Source: Flavobacterium sp. MK4S-17 (GTDB lineage: Bacteria > Bacteroidota > Bacteroidia > Flavobacteriales > Flavobacteriaceae). Taken from it: DNA of 64,000 nucleotides. The translations under genes and the position numbers were made by a program. The DNA lies in NCBI RefSeq assembly GCF_009848495.1, contig NZ_WWEP01000028.1:1-64000 (forward strand), in the 5' to 3' direction. The notes beneath the pieces are model-generated. The model was given only the letters and a program-made list of their open reading frames with translations, searched no databases and had not been told where the DNA came from. Shown in pieces: positions 43,401-52,174 of this stretch. The stretch's first letter is position 1; each line of letters begins with the position of its first letter.

Positions 43401-46400
43401 TACCAGATATCCTCTTCCCTTTTTGCACCGAAAGGTGTTTTTAAAAGTCGCTTCTCTACCTGGTAAAAGTTTTCAGTAAAGTCGTTACCAAAACGGATAA
43501 ACCCACTTATTTCCCCTGATTCTAGGCCGCCGTCTTCCTGGCTTGGGTTAACCTGGCTTGGCAAAGCTTCGGCATGTAAAAACATCCTTAGCTTTTTAAA
43601 CTGGCGCATATCAACATTTACATTTTTAAACACAGCGCGCGAATCCTGTGGCTCAAGCCCGCCGTTTACACTGCCATCAGTTGCATATACCCTTAATGAA
43701 AGGGCCTGCTCATTTTGATTTATTACTGCATTGTTGGCATAAAGCTGCTCGCGCTGTACACCCGGCGGCGATTTATAAGGTATCGGCTCACGGTCGCCAT
43801 TTTCCTGTATATTCAATGCAACAACATCAAACCCTGTATTATCAAGCTCATTGGTAGGTGTGTCTTCATTAGGGTCAAGAGAATTTACAAAACGCCTCCA
43901 TTCTCCCCTAACAAGGTCAAACGCACCAAAACGTAATGTTACATCCCTGCGGAAACCCGTTAAAAATACCCTCATAAACCTTATGGAACGGAAATCTGCA
44001 ATACCGCCTACTTCTGGCATATTGGGCGAATCAACCGGTATTTTATATAAAAGCCACCTTGCGGGTGTTGTGCCCCCACCGGGAACCTGCCCCTGTACTT
44101 CCCTTTCGTCAACCACGTACCCCTGCCCCGGCTGTACTCCCGGTTCTATAGCCACCCGATACCTGAAATAGGCATCAATGGTGTTCATGGTATTATCCCT
44201 GTTTATATCTTCAGTATCAGGCAATGTGGTTGCCCCCCTGTTGGTATTGCCTACATCTACAGGAGAGTTACCATCCATGCCGTTATAATTCTTGTACCTG
44301 TCAAGCACATTTCCGCTTGCGCTCAGGAAAAACTGGTAGTTATCCCCCGCAGGGTCAGAAAGCCCTGCAAATTCAGGAAAAGCAATAGCTTCTTCCGCAT
44401 CGGTATAACCATCAAGACCCACATCCTGCACATTCCTGTTGGCAGTATTGGTATCAAAAGCATAAATAAGCGACTGCGAAACAGGGACATCTCCCCATGC
44501 TGTAGTAAAAACAGGCTGGTTGCCCCCAGCTTCCGGCAATCCGTTTTCATATTGCTTACGGCCATCCTTTAATATATCTTCCGATATTTCACCAAGGTTT
44601 ATTTCAAGGAAGCCTGTATTGTCCGAACCTGTTACATCATCAGCATTTCCATAATAAGGGTCAAGCATCCAGAATTGTATGTATTCAACATTTGTCTGCT
44701 CAAAGTTGGTAGAGTTTATTGCCCTCATTATACCTCCCCAGTTATCCGGAGCCTGTGCTTCGGTAAAAGTGGTACCACCAGCCAGTACAGGGTTAAAGTT
44801 ATAAGGCCCCCTTTCCTGCGGATAGTAGGAAAGGTCAAGCGTATTTACTACCCTTGACTGCCCCGGTGGAACATCGGTTACAGGGTAAAGTTCTTCATAA
44901 TAAATACGCCTTGTACGGTTAGACCTTAAGTCTCCGTCTGTAATGCCTGACGGCCTTTGGCTGGTATAAAATGTAGGGTCTATACTGTACCATGCCAGCT
45001 TTGCCCTGTTATACCCATACGAAAGGTCATTAGTGGGCGGGGTATCTGCAGGAAATAGGCTTGCCGGAGCACTGGATAAATACCAGGATTGCGCGCCGCG
45101 GACATCTATATTAGTTTGTGAACCCTCAAAATCATCTACATAGGTAGTAGCCTCACCGTTAAACTGGTCGGCTTTGGAAGCTCCCGGCAAAAGGTAAGCC
45201 ACCTCACCCCTGAAGGAGAAGTTAGAAGGGGCGTCAGTATCTATATTAGGTAGTTTGTTAACCAATCTTGTAAAGAAAGGAACCTCTGTAGAATAAATAG
45301 TATTCAGGCCGAAAATAGTATTGTTAACCGACTCCTGCCCATAATTGGTTTTGCTTGTGTATGGCCTTTCGGACATATTGAGCAATGTTGCCCCTACAAG
45401 GAATTTGTCGTTAAACTTATGCTCTATATTAAAACCTGCAAAACGCCTTGTCTGCTGCCCGAATACGTTATTGTTTTCAAGGGAAACATCAATCGGTGTA
45501 TTTTGCAGTGACGGGTCTGATATATACACGCGGCCTATCTGATAGTTAACTGTATAATCAACACCTTCCACAAGAACACGCCCTCCGGCCTTAACCACAA
45601 CGGAGCCCTGTGGTATATTAAATGCATTTAATGATATACCATCGCCACCACTTGATTTAAAACGCCCGCGCAGCTGGAATTTGTTTTTCTCGCTGTTTTG
45701 CAAAGCTGCAGCCTGTGTGCTTTGGTACATACTGCGGTACACATAGCGTTTTTGGTTGGCATTATAAGTGGTTTCATTCTGGTCGTCATAATTCTCGGTA
45801 GGCGATGTGGAGAGTTTGTCAAACAGGTACTCACCAAAAGGCTCTGCGGTTGTAAATATTATACGCCCATTCTGGGTATCAATAGTAAGGTTGGGTACAA
45901 AGTCAAAAAAACCGTCTCCGCCCTCTTGCGGGTCATTGGTGTAATTAAGCCTGTCAACATTAAACACCCGCAACAATGGGGTATCCGCCACATCCTCAGG
46001 TAATGGCACGCCACCTGCGGGGGTTATATAGTTTAACGGTGAAGGATCGGTATATAAAATATTGAAACGGAAATCTTCCTGGCTAAGCTGGTACGCATTA
46101 GGTATCTGGTAGATGTTTTTCATCATCAGGTCCCATGTAGGTTCATTAACGTTAACCAAAGTACCTTTTAATAGCTTCAGTATAAGGCTTTTTGTAGAAA
46201 CAGCAGGCTGTGTGCCGGTATCCCCGGGATTAGTAACCACCGTTGCATCTACACCGTCAGTACCAAACTCACCCACCTGGTAAACCTGGTCGCCTATGGT
46301 GTACTGATAGGCTACGGCAAGGACTTCATCATTATTAAGCCTTTGGTTAAGGGATATATAACCTAACTGTGTATGGAAAGTATATTCGCTGGGCGAAAGT

Positions 46401-47773
46401 TTACGTGCATTTTCAAGCTTGGAATAGTCGCGCCCTTCATTAGCATCAAGCCCGTTGGTAAAACTACCGTTGGTAACAGTAACTATTTCCCTAACAGAAG
46501 GGTCAAGCCACCCTGTACCTGTACCAATTAGGGTAGGGTCAAGTTTATTATTACTGTTATCCGGTGGCTGGTTTTGTGTTACATTAAAAAATCCCGAAGG
46601 TGCACCGCCGGGACTGGCAAAACCTACAGCTTCAGGAGTTATGTCCTCACTTGTTATACCTGAAACAGTATATCTTGTCAGCGGGCCTTCCCCTAAATCC
46701 TGTATTGCCAAAATATTCCTTGAATTGTTCTCGGTCGGGTTAATCCTGTTCTGCCTGTTGGTAACCCAAACCTCAATCCGGGTAATTTGTACCCTGCTGT
46801 CAATCAAAGGGTAGTTACGCAGGGAATAATCATACAGGTTCCTGAAATACTGCGAAAGGAAAAAATGCCTGTCGCTATCATACTCAAGAGCAAAAAGCTC
46901 AAAGTCCTGAAGCGCACCGCCGCCCTGCGCCGTAATTGTTTTTGTCTGTGATTTTTGTTCTGAGAAAATACCGGTAAAAGTAGTTTTACCAAACTGAAGC
47001 TGCATTTTTACACCAAAAAGGCTTTGCGCCCCACGCACAAGTGAATTGGATAATGGGAAACTAACATTACCCACCTCAATTTTTTGGAGTATATCATCCT
47101 CCGTTGGGGTATATTCCAGCTTTATAAGGTTTTGAAAGGCAAAGGTAGATTCAGTATCATAGTTGGCATTAACCGCCAGCCTTGTACCTACTTTACCCTG
47201 CAGGCTCATGCTTATACGCTGGTCAAAATCAAAAGTAAAGGTACTCCTGTTGCGTGGCGAAAGGGCAGGGTTATCCTGCTTGGTATAACGAACCCCCAAA
47301 TCAAGTTCAACCGAACCCTGGGGTTTAATATCTATAGTATTGCTGCCAAATATGGTTTCAAAAAAGCTTGAATTTACATAATAGCGTGGCAATAGGTTTT
47401 TTTGTTCCTCTTCGGTTCCCTTGCCATCTATAGCTTTTGATTTTTGGCGGTAATATTCCCGCATTGATTCCCTAAGCACCAGTTCCTCATACTCCTGGGG
47501 TGTAAGTATAATAGGGTAGTTTATATTAAAGCCATCAACTTTATTGGTATATACATACCTGTTGGTTACAGGGTCATAGGTATACGCCTCTACAATGCTT
47601 TTAGGATTGGGTATTTCCACCCTGCCTGCATCATATCCCTTTATAGTATCGCGTGATTCCTCATCTTCTTCGTCCACCTGTGCCTGCATGGCAAAACCAA
47701 AAAACAGGAACAATACAGAAATAACGTATTTTAATTTATTGCAAATAAAATTCTTGGAGTATTCTGTTCTCAA
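40424..47773 (-). CDS. sprA: Cell surface protein SprA, type IX secretion translocon
   Basis: A 2,449-residue outer-membrane protein that forms the giant beta-barrel pore of the type IX secretion system (Sov in Porphyromonas). It has a signal peptide (YVISVLFLFFGFAMQAQ), an SprA N-terminal region with repeated barrel strands (KPQGSVELDLGVRYTKQDNP, TFTFDFDQRISMSLQGKVGT), several plug or insertion domains with YVDDFEGSQTNIDVRG, and a C-terminal barrel ending ITNIRAWFTLRYIFGN. Length equals that of known SprA proteins (about 2,400). It starts 3 bp after ruvA, giving the order maeB-ruvA-sprA, which I recall from other flavobacteria. Gliding or secretion of surface proteins is expected. Confidence 0.97.
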   Translation of the reverse strand: MRTEYSKNFICNKLKYVISVLFLFFGFAMQAQVDEEDEESRDTIKGYDAGRVEIPNPKSIVEAYTYDPVTNRYVYTNKVDGFNINYPIILTPQEYEELVLRESMREYYRQKSKAIDGKGTEEEQKNLLPRYYVNSSFFETIFGSNTIDIKPQGSVELDLGVRYTKQDNPALSPRNRSTFTFDFDQRISMSLQGKVGTRLAVNANYDTESTFAFQNLIKLEYTPTEDDILQKIEVGNVSFPLSNSLVRGAQSLFGVKMQLQFGKTTFTGIFSEQKSQTKTITAQGGGALQDFELFALEYDSDRHFFLSQYFRNLYDYSLRNYPLIDSRVQITRIEVWVTNRQNRINPTENNSRNILAIQDLGEGPLTRYTVSGITSEDITPEAVGFASPGGAPSGFFNVTQNQPPDNSNNKLDPTLIGTGTGWLDPSVREIVTVTNGSFTNGLDANEGRDYSKLENARKLSPSEYTFHTQLGYISLNQRLNNDEVLAVAYQYTIGDQVYQVGEFGTDGVDATVVTNPGDTGTQPAVSTKSLILKLLKGTLVNVNEPTWDLMMKNIYQIPNAYQLSQEDFRFNILYTDPSPLNYITPAGGVPLPEDVADTPLLRVFNVDRLNYTNDPQEGGDGFFDFVPNLTIDTQNGRIIFTTAEPFGEYLFDKLSTSPTENYDDQNETTYNANQKRYVYRSMYQSTQAAALQNSEKNKFQLRGRFKSSGGDGISLNAFNIPQGSVVVKAGGRVLVEGVDYTVNYQIGRVYISDPSLQNTPIDVSLENNNVFGQQTRRFAGFNIEHKFNDKFLVGATLLNMSERPYTSKTNYGQESVNNTIFGLNTIYSTEVPFFTRLVNKLPNIDTDAPSNFSFRGEVAYLLPGASKADQFNGEATTYVDDFEGSQTNIDVRGAQSWYLSSAPASLFPADTPPTNDLSYGYNRAKLAWYSIDPTFYTSQRPSGITDGDLRSNRTRRIYYEELYPVTDVPPGQSRVVNTLDLSYYPQERGPYNFNPVLAGGTTFTEAQAPDNWGGIMRAINSTNFEQTNVEYIQFWMLDPYYGNADDVTGSDNTGFLEINLGEISEDILKDGRKQYENGLPEAGGNQPVFTTAWGDVPVSQSLIYAFDTNTANRNVQDVGLDGYTDAEEAIAFPEFAGLSDPAGDNYQFFLSASGNVLDRYKNYNGMDGNSPVDVGNTNRGATTLPDTEDINRDNTMNTIDAYFRYRVAIEPGVQPGQGYVVDEREVQGQVPGGGTTPARWLLYKIPVDSPNMPEVGGIADFRSIRFMRVFLTGFRRDVTLRFGAFDLVRGEWRRFVNSLDPNEDTPTNELDNTGFDVVALNIQENGDREPIPYKSPPGVQREQLYANNAVINQNEQALSLRVYATDGSVNGGLEPQDSRAVFKNVNVDMRQFKKLRMFLHAEALPSQVNPSQEDGGLESGEISGFIRFGNDFTENFYQVEKRLLKTPFGAKREEDIWYDENEILVTLSALTKLKIKVLNGDADLPAPDANGIVYMQANLLDSSLSENMTIGIKGNPNFGFVRTLMVGVKNNLPATSNRSIRGEVWFNELRLSDMDNKGGMAAVANMDTNFADFATVSATGRLSTIGFGTIEQGPNERSREDTKQYDLVTNVNLGKLLPKKWAINLPFNYAVGEEIITPEYDPFQQDVKLDQLIDVTQDEAEKENLRQRAIDYTKRKSINFIGVKKERSPEQKPHIYDPENVTLSYSFNQTEHHDYEIEDLLDQQVRVTADYNYTFQSKPVEPFKNTGFMKKSEYWKILRDFNFNYLPSNLSFSTNIIRQYNRQQYRNVDVEGIAISPLYRRNYFFNYQYGFNYNITKSLKFNYQVATSNIVRNYLDENNRPIQEYNIWQDFWNTGEPNQHTQQFVVNYDLPINKIPALAFVKSAYSYTANYNWQRSSDALSQIESGGIIYQLGNTIQNNNTHKLNTTFNMDLLYKYIGIGVKKPAARNAAPKAPPRPGERITSAPAQPQNGNTFVDGLLGVLTSVKSIQVNYSEVNGTLLPGFLPGVGFLGTTKPTLGFILGSQDADVRYEAAKRGYLTNYEEFNQNFTQTKTQTLDYNATVDLFPDFKIELIGNRKYTNNYSEQYDVNYYQDRESTILTDELHYHSRSPYDYGNFEISTILIKTAFSTSDVNGSEAFDQFRENRLDIANRLAAQHYGSTNFPRYGDPTLPTNEFATANAGYPVGFGKNSQKVLLPAFLAAYTGQDASKVSTGLFRNIPIPNWTVQYTGLMRYKFFKDRFKFFTLKHGYKASYNINAYRSNLDYVAGINDDVAQFYDKNFYTKDIISNVNLTEMFNPLIKVDLEMKNSIKILAEIKKDRTLNLSFDNNLLTEVKGNEYTLGLGYRIKDVTINSRLADNPTNTIKSDINLKADFTLRKNETIVRYLDYDNNQLGGGQDMWSVKFTADYAFSKNLTAIFNYDHSFSKAVISTTYPITNIRAWFTLRYIFGN

Positions 47774-47776
47774 GGA

Positions 47777-48358
47777 CTATAAATTTTTTAATGCTTGTTT
47801 TATAATAGTTTCCACATTGGCTTCAGGGGTTTCTTTAATAATTTTATCAATGGCTTTTTCTGCCAGCTTTTTATTAAAACCTAACACCTCCAACGCAGAT
47901 AACGCTTCATCTTTATTTGTATTGTAAGCAGAAACAGAAACTTCTTCCAAATCATACAGTTTTAACACTTTATCCTTTAAGTCCAGTATTACGCGCTGTG
48001 CCGTTTTATTACCTATTCCTTTTATTGACTGTATTGTTGCAATATCTCCCGACGCTATGGCCTGTATAACCTGCTTTGGGGCCATAGAGGAAAGCATTGT
48101 ACGTGCTGTGCCCGCACCTATGCCCGAAACCGATATCAGCAGCTTGAAAAGCTCCCGCTCTGATTTTTCAACAAAACCGAATAAAGTATGCGCATCTTCC
48201 TTAACCTGCAGGAATGTGTACAGTTTTATATTTTCAGAATCCGGCAGCAGCGAATAGGTATGCAGTGATATGTGTAACTGGTATCCTACCCCATTGCAAT
48301 CTATCACCACCTCAGTCGGCAATTTTTCTGCTAATCTTCCCTGAAGATGTGCTATCAT
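47777..48358 (-). CDS. ruvA: Holliday junction branch migration protein RuvA
   Basis: A 193-residue DNA-binding protein that tetramerises on Holliday junctions and loads RuvB. It shows the N-terminal OB domain (MIAHLQGRLAEKLPTEVVID), the tandem helix-hairpin-helix region (LLISVSGIGAGTARTML and IQSIKGIGNKTAQRVILDLKDK) and the C-terminal domain III (EALSALEVLGFNKKLAEKAI) that contacts RuvB. ruvB is 4 kb away on the same strand. It sits between maeB (56 bp) and sprA (3 bp), so DNA repair and secretion genes share a transcript. Confidence 0.96.
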   Translation of the reverse strand: MIAHLQGRLAEKLPTEVVIDCNGVGYQLHISLHTYSLLPDSENIKLYTFLQVKEDAHTLFGFVEKSERELFKLLISVSGIGAGTARTMLSSMAPKQVIQAIASGDIATIQSIKGIGNKTAQRVILDLKDKVLKLYDLEEVSVSAYNTNKDEALSALEVLGFNKKLAEKAIDKIIKETPEANVETIIKQALKNL

Positions 48359-48414
48359 AGCTGTAAATTAATCGTTTTCAAAAATAGTAAAATTCTTTAA
48401 AGTTGAGTTAAAAT

Positions 48415-50703
48415 CTACTTTTTAGCCATTTTAAAGCGCTTTTCCTTTTCCTGCGCATCTACTACGGCAACAGCAGCCATGTTTACCATTTCTTCAACAC
48501 TTGCACCAAGCTGGAAAATATGCACAGGCTTATCCATACCCAGCATGATAGGCCCTATTGACACTACCTTATTGAGCTCTTTTAAAAGCTTATAAGTTAT
48601 GTTGGCTGCCTCAAGATTAGGAAAAATAAGGGTATTAACCTTTTTCCCTGCAAGTTTGGAGAACGGGAATTTATCTTTAAGCATTTCCGGGTTCAGCGCA
48701 AAATCAGCCTGGACTTCACCATCTACTATAAGGTCAGGGTAATTTTTATGTAAAAACGATACAGCCTCCCTTACCTTGCTTGCGCTTTTATCTTCCGATG
48801 AGCCAAAATTTGAAAATGACACCATTGCCAGTACAGGCTCCATACCAAACATTCGCACCGTACGGGCTGTCATAAGTGCTATTTTTGCAAGGTCATCTGC
48901 AGAAGGGTCAGGATTTATTGCCGTGTCCGAAAGGAAAATAGGCCCTCTTTTGGTGAGCATCATGTTAGTCGTGGCAATTTTGGTTACGCCCTGTGCTTTG
49001 CCTATAAGCTGCATTACCGGCTTAACCACCGATGGATAGCTCCTTGAATAACCTGTTACCATAGCATCAGCTTCGCCCTCATTAACCATCATTGCGGCAA
49101 AATAGTTGCGTTCCCGCATCCATTTCTGGGCATCAAGGTAGCTCACGCCCCTTCTCTGCCTTGCCTTCCAAAACACATCGGCATAACGGTTACGGCGCTC
49201 ATTTTCCTCATTTATCTTGGGGTCTATAATTTCAACCTCGCCGTCAAAATCTATTTCCTGCATCAATTCGGTAATAATTTCCTTATTACCCAAAAGTATA
49301 GGTATACCTATCCTCTCTTCCATTACAATCTGCGCGGCTTTTAGTACGTCAAGGTGGTCAGCTTCTGCAAATACAATCCTTTTGGGGTCGGTTTTGGCAC
49401 GGTTGGTTAATAGGCGAACCATTTTATTATCATTACCCAAACGCTCTAAAAGCTCCTCTGTATATTTATCCCAGTCGGCTATCGGCTGCTGTGCAACACC
49501 CGATTCCATAGCCGCCTTGGCAACTGCCGGGGCTACAACGGCTATAAGACGTGGGTCAAAAGGCTTGGGTATAATATACTCCCTGCCAAAATTTAGTTTT
49601 GTTTCACCATAGGCTATATTTACCTGTTCAGGCACAGGGGCCTTTGCAAGTTCGGCCAGTGCCCTTACTGCCGCCATTTTCATGGCTTCATTTATTTTAG
49701 CAGCCCTTACATCAAGCGCACCACGAAATATATACGGGAAACCTAATACGTTATTTACCTGGTTAGGATGGTCTGAACGGCCCGTTGCCATAATAATATC
49801 ATCACGCGTGGCAACCGCCAGGTCATAATCTATTTCAGGTACAGGATTGGCCATTGCGAATACAATTGGATTTGCATTCATTGCCAGCAGCATTTCGGGT
49901 GTAAGTATATTGCCTACTGAAAGCCCCAAAAATACATCGGCTCCTTTTATGGCTTCGCTTAGTGATTGTTTATCCGGTTTTGCATACCTGCGCTGCACTT
50001 CCGAAAGGTCTGTCCTTTCCAGCGTCAGCATACCATCCTTATCAAACATTACAATATTTTCCACCTTAACACCTAAAAGCAGGTAAAGGTTGGCACATGC
50101 AAGTGCCGCCGAACCGGCGCCGGACACTACCACTTTAACTTTATCTATTTCTTTTTCCGCCAGTTCAACTGCATTAAGCAATGCCGCCGAAGAGATAATT
50201 GCAGTACCATGCTGGTCATCATGCATTACCGGTATATTAAGCTCCTCTACCAGCCTTCTTTCAATTTCAAAAGACTCCGGTGCTTTAATATCCTCAAGGT
50301 TGATACCGCCAAATGTGGGGGCAATATTTTTTACTGTTTCAATAAACTTATCTACATCCTTGGTATCTACCTCAATATCAAAAACGTCAATATCCGCAAA
50401 TATTTTAAACAGAAGGCCTTTACCTTCCATCACAGGTTTTGATGCCTCAGGCCCTATATCCCCAAGCCCCAATACAGCAGTACCATTAGATATTACGGCA
50501 ACAAGGTTTCCTTTAGTAGTATATTTATAAACATTATTTACATCTTTGGCTATTTCAAGGCAGGGTTCGGCTACTCCTGGCGAGTAAGCCAGCGACAAAT
50601 CCCTTTGGGTAGCATATTTTTTTGTGGGTATAACCTGGATTTTCCCGGGATGCGGCTTGGCATGATAAAGCAGTGCTTCACGCCTTTTGCTATACTTGTT
50701 CAT
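48415..50703 (-). CDS. maeB: NADP-dependent malic enzyme with phosphotransacetylase-like domain
   Basis: A 762-residue cytosolic enzyme converting malate to pyruvate and CO2 with NADPH. The malic domain occupies residues 1-430 ([54 protein letters not shown]), with an NAD(P)-binding motif [16 protein letters not shown]. The C-terminal 330 residues are a phosphate acetyltransferase-like domain ([39 protein letters not shown]), regulatory in MaeB proteins. Length is standard. It begins the maeB-ruvA-sprA unit and has a -7 box and an upstream dyad. Confidence 0.96.
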   Translation of the reverse strand: MNKYSKRREALLYHAKPHPGKIQVIPTKKYATQRDLSLAYSPGVAEPCLEIAKDVNNVYKYTTKGNLVAVISNGTAVLGLGDIGPEASKPVMEGKGLLFKIFADIDVFDIEVDTKDVDKFIETVKNIAPTFGGINLEDIKAPESFEIERRLVEELNIPVMHDDQHGTAIISSAALLNAVELAEKEIDKVKVVVSGAGSAALACANLYLLLGVKVENIVMFDKDGMLTLERTDLSEVQRRYAKPDKQSLSEAIKGADVFLGLSVGNILTPEMLLAMNANPIVFAMANPVPEIDYDLAVATRDDIIMATGRSDHPNQVNNVLGFPYIFRGALDVRAAKINEAMKMAAVRALAELAKAPVPEQVNIAYGETKLNFGREYIIPKPFDPRLIAVVAPAVAKAAMESGVAQQPIADWDKYTEELLERLGNDNKMVRLLTNRAKTDPKRIVFAEADHLDVLKAAQIVMEERIGIPILLGNKEIITELMQEIDFDGEVEIIDPKINEENERRNRYADVFWKARQRRGVSYLDAQKWMRERNYFAAMMVNEGEADAMVTGYSRSYPSVVKPVMQLIGKAQGVTKIATTNMMLTKRGPIFLSDTAINPDPSADDLAKIALMTARTVRMFGMEPVLAMVSFSNFGSSEDKSASKVREAVSFLHKNYPDLIVDGEVQADFALNPEMLKDKFPFSKLAGKKVNTLIFPNLEAANITYKLLKELNKVVSIGPIMLGMDKPVHIFQLGASVEEMVNMAAVAVVDAQEKEKRFKMAKK

Positions 50704-50730
50704 GTTTATTATTATTAAATAACAAGTTTA

Positions 50731-50738
50731 CAAAGGTA
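50731..50738 (-). promoter_or_regulatory. -7 element of maeB-ruvA-sprA
   Basis: Minus-strand TACCTTTG, an exact TAnnTTTG match, 28 bp from the maeB ATG. No -33 TTG at usual spacing; a long dyad lies 28 bp further upstream. Confidence 0.5.
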
Positions 50739-50766
50739 AACCTATGAATGTAATTAAGAAATTTTT

Positions 50767-50805
50767 AATACTATTTATTAAGCGTAGTTGCTTGTAAATA
50801 GTATT
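50767..50805. repeat. Long inverted repeat between queG and maeB
   Basis: Outer arms AATACTATTTA (50767-50777) and TAAATAGTATT (50795-50805) are perfectly complementary. Inner arms AAGC (50780-50783) and GCTT (50790-50793) extend the hairpin. It lacks a T run on the minus strand, so it is a poor terminator for queG. It could be an operator for maeB. Confidence 0.6.
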
Positions 50806-50839
50806 TTGAAAAATGTTAGCAATAGTGCCCGGGGCGGAT

Positions 50840-51763
50840 TTATTCTTTTAAAAAATTGATGTTCCTTTTCAGCCCCTCAAATTTTGTTCTCTTTACAGCC
50901 GAGTTTTTAAAAACTTTGCTGAAAGTATCCCCTGTTATTTCTTCCCAATCTTTCTTTGTCATGGAGAGCAGGTCGGGGTTTGGGCTGAAAAGCGGTTCGC
51001 TATGAGGTTTTGAAAAACGGTTCCAGGGGCAAACATCCTGGCATACATCACAACCAAAAGCCCAGTCATTAAAACTGCCCTTCAATTCCTGCGGTAAATT
51101 ATCTTTTAGTTCAATAGTAAAATATGATATGCATTTGCTACCGTCAACTATATAAGGTTGTACTATAGCCTGTGTGGGGCAGGCATCTATACAGGCCGTG
51201 CAGCTTCCGCAATGATCTGTTACCGGAAGGTCATATTCCAATTCAATATCTACAATCAATTCCGCTATAAAAAAGAAAGAGCCCACCTGCTTACTAAGCA
51301 GGTTGCTGTTTTTTCCTATCCAGCCCAACCCACTCCGGGCAGCCCATGCCTTATCCAGAACAGGTGCGCTGTCAACAAATGCCCTACCGTTTACCTCACC
51401 TATATTTTCGTTTACAGAATAAAGTAACTCCTTTAGTTTACTCTTTATAACAAAATGATAATCCTGACCGTAGGCATATTTTGATATTTTGTAGCTATCC
51501 GATACCTGCTTGTGGGTAGGATAATAATTAAGCAGCAGCGATATAACACTTTTGGCTCCATCAACAAGCAATGTAGGGTCAAGGCGCTTATCAAAATGAT
51601 TCTCCATATACTGCATTTTACCATGCCTGCTTTCATTAAGCCATTTTTCAAGCCGTGGGGCTTCTTCTTCAAGAAATCCGGCCTTTGCTATGCCACATGA
51701 TAAAAAGCCGAGGCGTTTTGCTTCGCTTTTTATAAATTGCGAGTATTTAATTTTGGAGTTCAG
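50840..51763 (-). CDS. queG: Epoxyqueuosine reductase QueG, with non-standard start
   Basis: A 307-residue cobalamin and Fe-S enzyme that reduces epoxyqueuosine to queuosine at tRNA position 34. Two ferredoxin-type clusters are intact ([16 protein letters not shown] and [13 protein letters not shown]), as is [10 protein letters not shown]. The first ATG is at 51616, but the frame is open upstream and encodes the normal QueG N-terminus (NSKIKYSQF, then [18 protein letters not shown], then [13 protein letters not shown]). That 49-residue extension has no ATG, GTG or TTG. A TGA at 51769-51767 closes the frame, leaving CTG (51763) or ATT as candidate starts. The left repeat array of a neighbouring cassette covers this point. 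Expression may be reduced or start at a rare codon. Confidence 0.85.
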   Translation of the reverse strand: MNSKIKYSQFIKSEAKRLGFLSCGIAKAGFLEEEAPRLEKWLNESRHGKMQYMENHFDKRLDPTLLVDGAKSVISLLLNYYPTHKQVSDSYKISKYAYGQDYHFVIKSKLKELLYSVNENIGEVNGRAFVDSAPVLDKAWAARSGLGWIGKNSNLLSKQVGSFFFIAELIVDIELEYDLPVTDHCGSCTACIDACPTQAIVQPYIVDGSKCISYFTIELKDNLPQELKGSFNDWAFGCDVCQDVCPWNRFSKPHSEPLFSPNPDLLSMTKKDWEEITGDTFSKVFKNSAVKRTKFEGLKRNINFLKE

Positions 51764-51779
51764 AATTCAGAAGTTAGAA
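51759..51779 (-). repeat. Left heptad array flanking the four-helix-bundle gene
   Basis: Three consecutive 7-bp units on the plus strand: TTCAGAA (51759-51765), TTCAGAA (51766-51772), GTTAGAA (51773-51779). Read on the minus strand they are TTCTAAC, TTCTGAA, TTCTGAA. They lie between the stop of the four-helix-bundle gene and the 5' end of queG. Confidence 0.7.
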
Positions 51780-52133
51780 CTAATTTAATTTCGCTTTAGC
51801 GGTTTTTAGTGAAGTTACAAAAATTGCGGTTAACTGATTACCTTCTTTCCAAACTGTATTAACTATATTAGCTGAAAGCCAATTTTTCGCTTCAATTATT
51901 TCAAGCCAATATAACGTTTCATCCGCTTCTTCCAATACAATTTCCATTTTAGCAATAAATTCCCGATCACTTCTTGACCTGCAGGCTGCCCTGTAATTAG
52001 CCCCTACTGAAGTACCACTTTTAGCAAGTTGATAAGCCACAACTTTAGAGGATGTACTAAAAGATAACTGCTCTACAATGCTTAGAATGGATAATGCATA
52101 CTGCATAGTCCTGTCTTTTAATTCCTGAGCCAT
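51780..52133 (-). CDS. Four-helix bundle protein (IVS/S23, bAvd-like family)
   Basis: A 117-residue all-helical protein of the family first seen in intervening sequences of 23S rRNA and related to the accessory Avd proteins of diversity-generating retroelements. Signatures are VAYQLAKSGTSVGANYRAAC, FIAKMEIVLEEADETLYWLE and a Lys-rich C-terminus. It forms a pentameric barrel in characterised members; cellular function is unknown, with nucleic-acid binding suspected. It lies between ruvB and queG, on the same strand, bracketed by inverted arrays of 7-bp repeats. This suggests a small inserted cassette; no reverse transcriptase is nearby. Confidence 0.92.
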   Translation of the reverse strand: MAQELKDRTMQYALSILSIVEQLSFSTSSKVVAYQLAKSGTSVGANYRAACRSRSDREFIAKMEIVLEEADETLYWLEIIEAKNWLSANIVNTVWKEGNQLTAIFVTSLKTAKAKLN

Positions 52134-52146
52134 AAATTGATCTGCT

Positions 52147-52174
52147 TTCTAATTACTGACTTCTAACTTATTAA
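52147..52174 (+). repeat. Right heptad array flanking the four-helix-bundle gene
   Basis: Consecutive 7-bp units TTCTAAT, TACTGAC, TTCTAAC, TTATTAA on the plus strand, in opposite orientation to the left array. The last unit overlaps the ruvB stop codon (52171-52173). Confidence 0.65.

Noticed and set aside
42945..43466. 173-residue plus-strand open frame
   Set aside because: Lies inside sprA on the opposite strand; Ser/Leu-rich shadow translation with no domain.
50090..50530. 146-residue plus-strand open frame
   Set aside because: Antisense shadow of the maeB malic domain.
51780..52133. Diversity-generating retroelement suggested by the Avd-like protein
   Set aside because: No reverse transcriptase, template repeat or variable repeat is visible nearby.
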